Shown here piece by piece: positions 61,001-64,000 of a stretch of DNA of 64,000 bases. A program made the position numbers and the translations under genes. The DNA is from Leptolyngbyaceae cyanobacterium clean351 (GTDB lineage: Bacteria > Cyanobacteriota > Cyanobacteriia > DAIDHW01): the NCBI GenBank assembly GCA_027451865.1, contig DAIDHW010000002.1, forward strand, positions 62,001 to 126,000, given 5' to 3'. Numbering within the stretch: the first letter of the stretch is position 1; each line of letters opens with the position of its first letter. A model generated the notes under the pieces. That model was not told the origin of the DNA and made no database searches. It worked only from the letters and a program-made list of their open reading frames with translations.

Positions 61001-62265
61001 GCTTCCAGGCTGGCACCGATCTATTCTTCCAGGACCACACCATTGGGCCCCGGCCTTCTCCCCGCCGGCCAGAGGCCATGTCCCTGGCGGTGATGCCCTT
61101 CACCATGAGCTTGGAGATCCTGGCCCAGGCGGCCACCTATCTAGGGGGGGGTGTCGTCGTTTCCCTTGACCAGGTACGCAGTCATGGGTGGCTGTCCCTC
61201 GAGCAGGGGGAGTTGTGGCTGGACATTGTGGCCCAACGCCCGGGGCTCACTGACCCGGTCACGGTGCAACTGTACGAAATTGCCCCCCAGCAACCGGAGA
61301 AACGCTCCCTGGTGTTCTCCGGTCGGGTGCATCTGGCGGCTGGCTATCCCCCCCTGTCCCCCCCTGTCCCCTGGTCTCCCCTGGATCAGGCCCGCCCCTA
61401 CCCCTGGGATGACTCGGAAATCTACACCACGGGCATGTTCCACGGGCCCCGCTTCCAAACCGTCCGCAGCATCAAGGCTGTCAGTGACCAGGGTATTCAG
61501 GCAGAGTTACTCACCCTGCCCACCTGCGACCACTTCCAGGCTATTTCCCAACCCCAGTACCGCCTTGATCCGGCCCTTCTAGATGCGGCGGCTCAACTGG
61601 TGGCTTTTTGGGTTGCTGACCGGGTGGGGGTTTGTTTCCACACCTTCCCCTTTCAGCTAGAAAGCTGCGAACAGTTTAGCCACCCCTTACCCCCGGGTAC
61701 CCGGGTCTCCTGTCGGGGTTCCATGGAATTTACCCAGGCGCGGCAGATTACCTCCAGGTTTGAGTTTTTTGATGATCAAGGTCACCTCCTCACGCGGATG
61801 CAAGGACTGCGGGAGGTGTTTCTGCGGGTCCCCTACAAGTACCGGCAGTGCTTCTTTGCCGCCCCGACTACCTTCTGGTCCGAAGCGATATCTGATGCTG
61901 ACCGGATTTGCCGGCGGATCTCCCCTCTGCCCCAGGATTTTTGGTCTGAGCTGGGTGGGGTGACGGAGAAGGTGGTAGCCCACCTGGTACTCACGGCTGC
62001 GGAACGGCAACGCTGGCAACAAGTTAGCCCCCCCGATCGCTCCCTCTGGCTCCTCGCCCAGATCGCCGCTAAGGATGCCCTGCGCCAATTTGCCCGGGAC
62101 TACTTGTATCTAGATCTAGCCCCCGTTGACCTAGAGCTTACCCCCGGGGAGGGGGGAGAGGTACTATGCTCCTGCCCGGAACTGGCCTTGGTTTCCCCCT
62201 TCCCCCGGGTATTCATCCATACCGCAGAGGACGGGGTGTGGGCAATTCTGAACCTCCTGGGGTAG
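58024..62265 (+). CDS. Pfa/Hgl-type synthase, part 3: KS, AT, DH and PPTase-like tail
   Basis: 1413-residue megasynthase subunit, translationally coupled to part 2. Ketosynthase about 1-440 with Cys206 (VDAACASSL), EAHGTGMPLGD and SVKSMIGHCIPAAG, so the catalytic triad is intact. Acyltransferase about 560-870 with FLFPGEGSQ and Ser668 in VGHSTGENTAL. Dehydratase about 985-1270 with His1005 (FQDHTIG), FHGPRFQ and Asp1187 (LDPALLDAAAQL). The last 110 residues (RSLWLLAQIAAKDALRQFAR ... FPRVFIHT) recall a 4'-phosphopantetheinyl transferase, but key acidic residues look altered. No thioesterase or sugar transferase is linked, so product release is unclear. Confidence 0.9.
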   Translation: MNPPIAIIGLAGIFPGAADVAAYWQNILTKTCSLQEAPPSWSSPYLDPDSRANNRIYSARGGFLGPLAQFNPLEFGVVPNSVEGADPDHFLALKVARDALADAGYLERPFDREKAGIILGRGTYMNRGFGNWIQHGLVIDQTIDILKQLHPHLDLETFDLVRQDLQAHLPPFNAQMSTGLVPNVVTGRIANRLDLMGVNYLVDAACASSLIAVALGIEELVTGRCDLMLAGGVQASTPPQVLMIFSQLGALSPTTIQPFGKGADGTLLSEGLGVLVLKRLSDAQRDGDRIYALLRGVGVASDGRGLGLLAPRQAGEMLSLERAYAQSGVNPQTIGLVEAHGTGMPLGDQTEIATLGKFFGPRPGLIPPRALGSVKSMIGHCIPAAGVASLIKMALSLYHRVLPPTLCTEVNPDLELEKTSFYLNTETRPWIQADSVRRAAVNAFGFGGINAHAILEEYPQADPPSLGAHWPSELLLCSGPDATAVLTLIDQIQAWLTRHPQSPLGPLAWTLSQGESHPCRLGIVARDGGDLALKLATAREKIAAGRHQFQVRSGIFYSSLEPDPAPTAFLFPGEGSQYPQMLADLALYFPGVRRWLDFADTIFAPAPHLPSQYLYPPPLGLTPAERAQAKEELFSLEFATALVFTSSMALYELLQELGIQPTAMVGHSTGENTALVASGMVRQGEQTKPLREIRNLLAIYRNLEPLQTIPRGQLLVVGALEAQALEELLADLPLYLAMDNCPNQVVLFGEPAVIDQAVEQVQAKGGISTRLPFDRGYHTPLFQPVAEALRPHYQAMDLGPGHTPVYSCATAALFPAEAEAIRELAQRQWAQKVQFRATIEHLYDQGFRTFIEVGPSSNLTGFVDDILRGREHLALASNTQRLPGLEQLQQLVARLFVRGIPCNPQRLYQGRGLDPVDLEAPTPPSPPPAPVLNLTMPVMSLSPQVVAALQQQLAPSGPPPAVPGSPPPLVPEQFPFLGEVLQATPSLLYSQRCFQAGTDLFFQDHTIGPRPSPRRPEAMSLAVMPFTMSLEILAQAATYLGGGVVVSLDQVRSHGWLSLEQGELWLDIVAQRPGLTDPVTVQLYEIAPQQPEKRSLVFSGRVHLAAGYPPLSPPVPWSPLDQARPYPWDDSEIYTTGMFHGPRFQTVRSIKAVSDQGIQAELLTLPTCDHFQAISQPQYRLDPALLDAAAQLVAFWVADRVGVCFHTFPFQLESCEQFSHPLPPGTRVSCRGSMEFTQARQITSRFEFFDDQGHLLTRMQGLREVFLRVPYKYRQCFFAAPTTFWSEAISDADRICRRISPLPQDFWSELGGVTEKVVAHLVLTAAERQRWQQVSPPDRSLWLLAQIAAKDALRQFARDYLYLDLAPVDLELTPGEGGEVLCSCPELALVSPFPRVFIHTAEDGVWAILNLLG

Positions 62266-62713
62266 GAACTTGGGTAGGTAGACAGACTGGCCAGGTATTT
62301 ACACTACTATATCCAATGTAGTTTAAATATATTAAATAGTACTTGGTAAACGCTATTTTGACATCAAGTAATAAGTACATTTAAACTAAATACTATAACA
62401 AATAGTATGTTAGATAGCTTAGAGAGTCATCCTAAGACCGTAGCCCACGCCAGGGCGCCAAAGTAAACCAGTGCCCTGCAACCCATCTCAACCCCTGCCG
62501 TCCTCAAGTCCAAGGTAAGCCTTAAACCAGCGCAGGCGTACTTACTCACCTTTCCAGTCCAGCCAGAAAGCAACCCGCCTCTACTGGAGGTCCTGCCCCA
62601 CCGCTCAAGGGGCCCTCGCCACCTTTACCCATCAAAACGAGTCAACCGCTCGGCATCGGGGAGTGTCAAGCTGCACCCGGGCAGGGGGGCTCACCACCTG
62701 AGGGTTGAGGGCA
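62266..62713. other. Gene-free junction downstream of the synthase
   Basis: No intact gene. The first part (about 62290-62410) is strikingly AT-rich against a GC-rich background and holds nested inverted repeats (listed separately). From about 62410 composition returns to normal. On the minus strand 62440-62713 is open over short stretches but I recognise nothing in it; it may be decayed sequence from the neighbouring pseudogene. Confidence 0.6.
62319..62408. repeat. AT-rich nested inverted repeats
   Basis: TAGTTTAAAT (62319-62328) pairs with ATTTAAACTA (62379-62388). Inside, TACTTG (62340-62345) pairs with CAAGTA (62365-62370), together giving a long imperfect hairpin of about 24-27 bp per arm. 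Directly after it ATACTAT (62390-62396), AACAA, ATAGTAT (62402-62408) form a second, perfect 7-bp hairpin. This could be a transcription stop, an integration scar or a protein-binding site. Confidence 0.7.
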
Positions 62714-64000
62714 TCACTCCCGGCGCCCATTCTCTGCTAGCAACCGCGCCAACACCGCAAACCTCACCTCATCGCGCCACCGTTACCGACGCTTAACCTT
62801 GCCTCCACTCTCCTCCCCGTCAGTGTTCTGTTCCCCATACTCCGGGTAAAAGTCACAGGCCGTATCCAAATCCCCCCCCCGTAAGCCTGCAATACCACCT
62901 GGTCCAGCTGCCCTTGGAGCACCCTCAACCTCTCCACGTCCCCATCACGCTGACCCCAATCATGGAAACGGTTGTAAACCTTAGTCATGCCCTCATTTTT
63001 CTTCACCATCATCTAGGCCCGGTGTTGGTAGTACTCCTCCCCGATTATCCCTAGGGCTGCTTTGGCTTCCGGGGTGAGATTGGTGGGGAAGGGGAAGGTT
63101 TGAAAGCAGTCTGTAGGGGAACATCTCAAGTTATTCTTCATACTCGAACTAAAAAACCAGGCCCAGACTTCGTGAATCCGAGACTGTAAGATAGCAAAGT
63201 CTTAGTAGGACGCTAGAGGCAAAACAACGAGGGGTTTCTGCCTAGGCCATATTGCTCGGCAAAAAGGTGCAGGCCACATAGCTAGTGAATCAGTAAATGG
63301 CTAATACCCGTTCACAATTTTCCACGGACTTGAAGAGAGCGGGTGTATATCTCCCCCACAGCCACCAATGCTTCTTCCGTTGCATGCCGTCGGAATTATC
63401 CTTCAATTTCTCCCGCTCCGGCCTCACCCTCTTCTCCACAATCCCCATCAAGTCAGGCCAAGCCCGAGCTTGCTGTTCACTCATTTGGCCGAAGCGGGGG
63501 TCTTTAGCGAGGAGACGCTGCATCTACGCGATGGAGGTGGCAGCGGGATTGGTGTCATCAAAGGTGAAGCCCATCCCCAGCACCATGCTTCCCTGAAAGC
63601 TCTTCCCTTCATTGGCCCTTAAGGGTTTGGGGTCTGTGTGGCCCCCAGCGTGAAACAGGAAGGCGGGTCTACTGGTTGCCCGTCAAGGTAGCGAACCGGC
63701 GGCACTTCCCCGCCGGGACTGGGTTTGAGTATGTGGACCACGCTCACCACCACCGCTGCCTTGCCTGGCCAGGGCAAGCGTTTCAGGGCCCGGTATATCA
63801 CTCCCCCCTGTTCACAAATCCATTTCAGGCCAGTATTGCGGGTATCCCCTTGGTTGATGGTGTTCGTGGCAATCAAGCCTAGGGTACCGCCAGGCTGCAG
63901 GAGGTCCTAGGCGCAGCGGAAAAAATAGGCCGACAGGTCGGCATTGCCGTGGGATTGTGGGTACTGCTGCTTTAGGTAGAGCAAATAATCATCCCCGTTG
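62714..64000 (-). pseudogene. Decayed MmeI-like (type IIL) restriction-modification gene, 5' end outside window
   Basis: Remnant of a large DNA methyltransferase/restriction protein read right to left. Recognisable pieces: GLIATNTINQGDTRNTGL and WPGKAAVVVSVVHI (methyltransferase), NEGKSFQGSMVLGMGFTF, DPRFGQMSEQQARAWPDLM and HWWLWGRYTPAL (target-recognition domain), LQSRIHEVWAWFFSSSMKN, SPTDCFQTFPFPTNLTPEAK, NEGMTKVYNRFHD and RWRDEVRFAVLARLLAENG (C-terminus, stop at 62714-62716). Decay: in-frame TAG at 63907 and 63524, a stop and frameshift at 63619, more stops around 63190-63310, and a frameshift at a run of about nine C (62872). The gene is dead in this strain. Confidence 0.85.

Noticed and set aside
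62764-63012. Open frame of 82 codons as a real small gene
   Set aside because: Its first half matches the MmeI-like C-terminus and its second half is out of frame after the C-run; part of the pseudogene.
63619-63876. Open frame of 85 codons as a real small gene
   Set aside because: It matches an internal piece of an MmeI-like enzyme and is bounded by a stop and a frameshift; part of the pseudogene.
1-64000. tRNA or rRNA genes
   Set aside because: I saw no T-loop consensus (GGTTCGAATCC type) with matching acceptor arms on either strand.

Overview
This window is chromosomal DNA from a cyanobacterium. The markers are allophycocyanin genes (apcA, apcB, apcC), the photosystem II extrinsic protein PsbU, the plastid/cyanobacterial proteins Ycf35 (two copies), Ycf46 and Ycf54, a CPP1-like protein and a PatA-type (PATAN) response regulator. 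The DNA is GC-rich, several genes use GTG or TTG starts, and I saw no copy of the HIP1 octamer GCGATCGC. I cannot name the species. Genes are densely packed, and many neighbours overlap by a few bases.

Layout. 1-1016: 5' part of an ammonium transporter. 1199-4009: operon murG, two DUF488 genes and a dual-OB (DuOB) gene. 4085-5510: apcABC. 5648-6274: CPP1-like membrane protein. 6413-7399: structured leader and an OmpR-type response regulator. 7396-12629: operon of a GT2 glycosyltransferase, two sugar-nucleotide epimerases and a transglutaminase-like membrane protein that lacks the expected cysteine. 12732-15670: operon of a ribbon-helix-helix protein, Ycf46 and two tandem Ycf35 copies. 15762-18647: bifunctional proline catabolic enzyme (PutA type). 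18655-28614: mostly housekeeping genes, including CbiX-like, STAS and RsbW-like regulators, Hpt, IMPase, ferredoxin, TrmH-type methylase, recA, recR, HIT and pdxJ. 28658-36659: ycf54, GTPase, nadB, psbU, hom, a CHASE2 adenylate cyclase and DUF928. 36621-45735: a Pil/Hmp-type chemotaxis operon (PATAN-REC, CheW, MCP, hybrid CheA) ending in a SpoIIE-type phosphatase. 45836-49718: aroC, esterase, cysS and infC.

50091-62265 is the most distinctive region: a Pfa/Hgl-type (polyunsaturated fatty acid or heterocyst-glycolipid-like) polyketide/fatty acid synthase. It is written as three reading frames: enoyl-reductase-like/KS/AT/ACP, then KR/DH, then KS/AT/DH plus a PPTase-like tail. Frames 1 and 2 look like one protein interrupted at the heptamer GGGAAAG (55643-55649), two codons before the TAG stop. 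That heptamer is the phage lambda gpG/gpGT -1 frameshift site. A -1 shift there would restore a continuous KS-AT-ACP-KR-DH protein of about 2645 residues. This is either a programmed ribosomal frameshift in a lipid megasynthase, apparently not described before, or a one-base deletion or sequencing error. Frame 3 overlaps frame 2 by ATGA.

62266-64000: behind the synthase lie an AT-rich palindromic patch and a decayed MmeI-like (type IIL) restriction-modification gene with in-frame stops and frameshifts. The synthase therefore sits between conserved housekeeping genes (cysS, infC) and a dead mobile-type gene, as expected for an island boundary.
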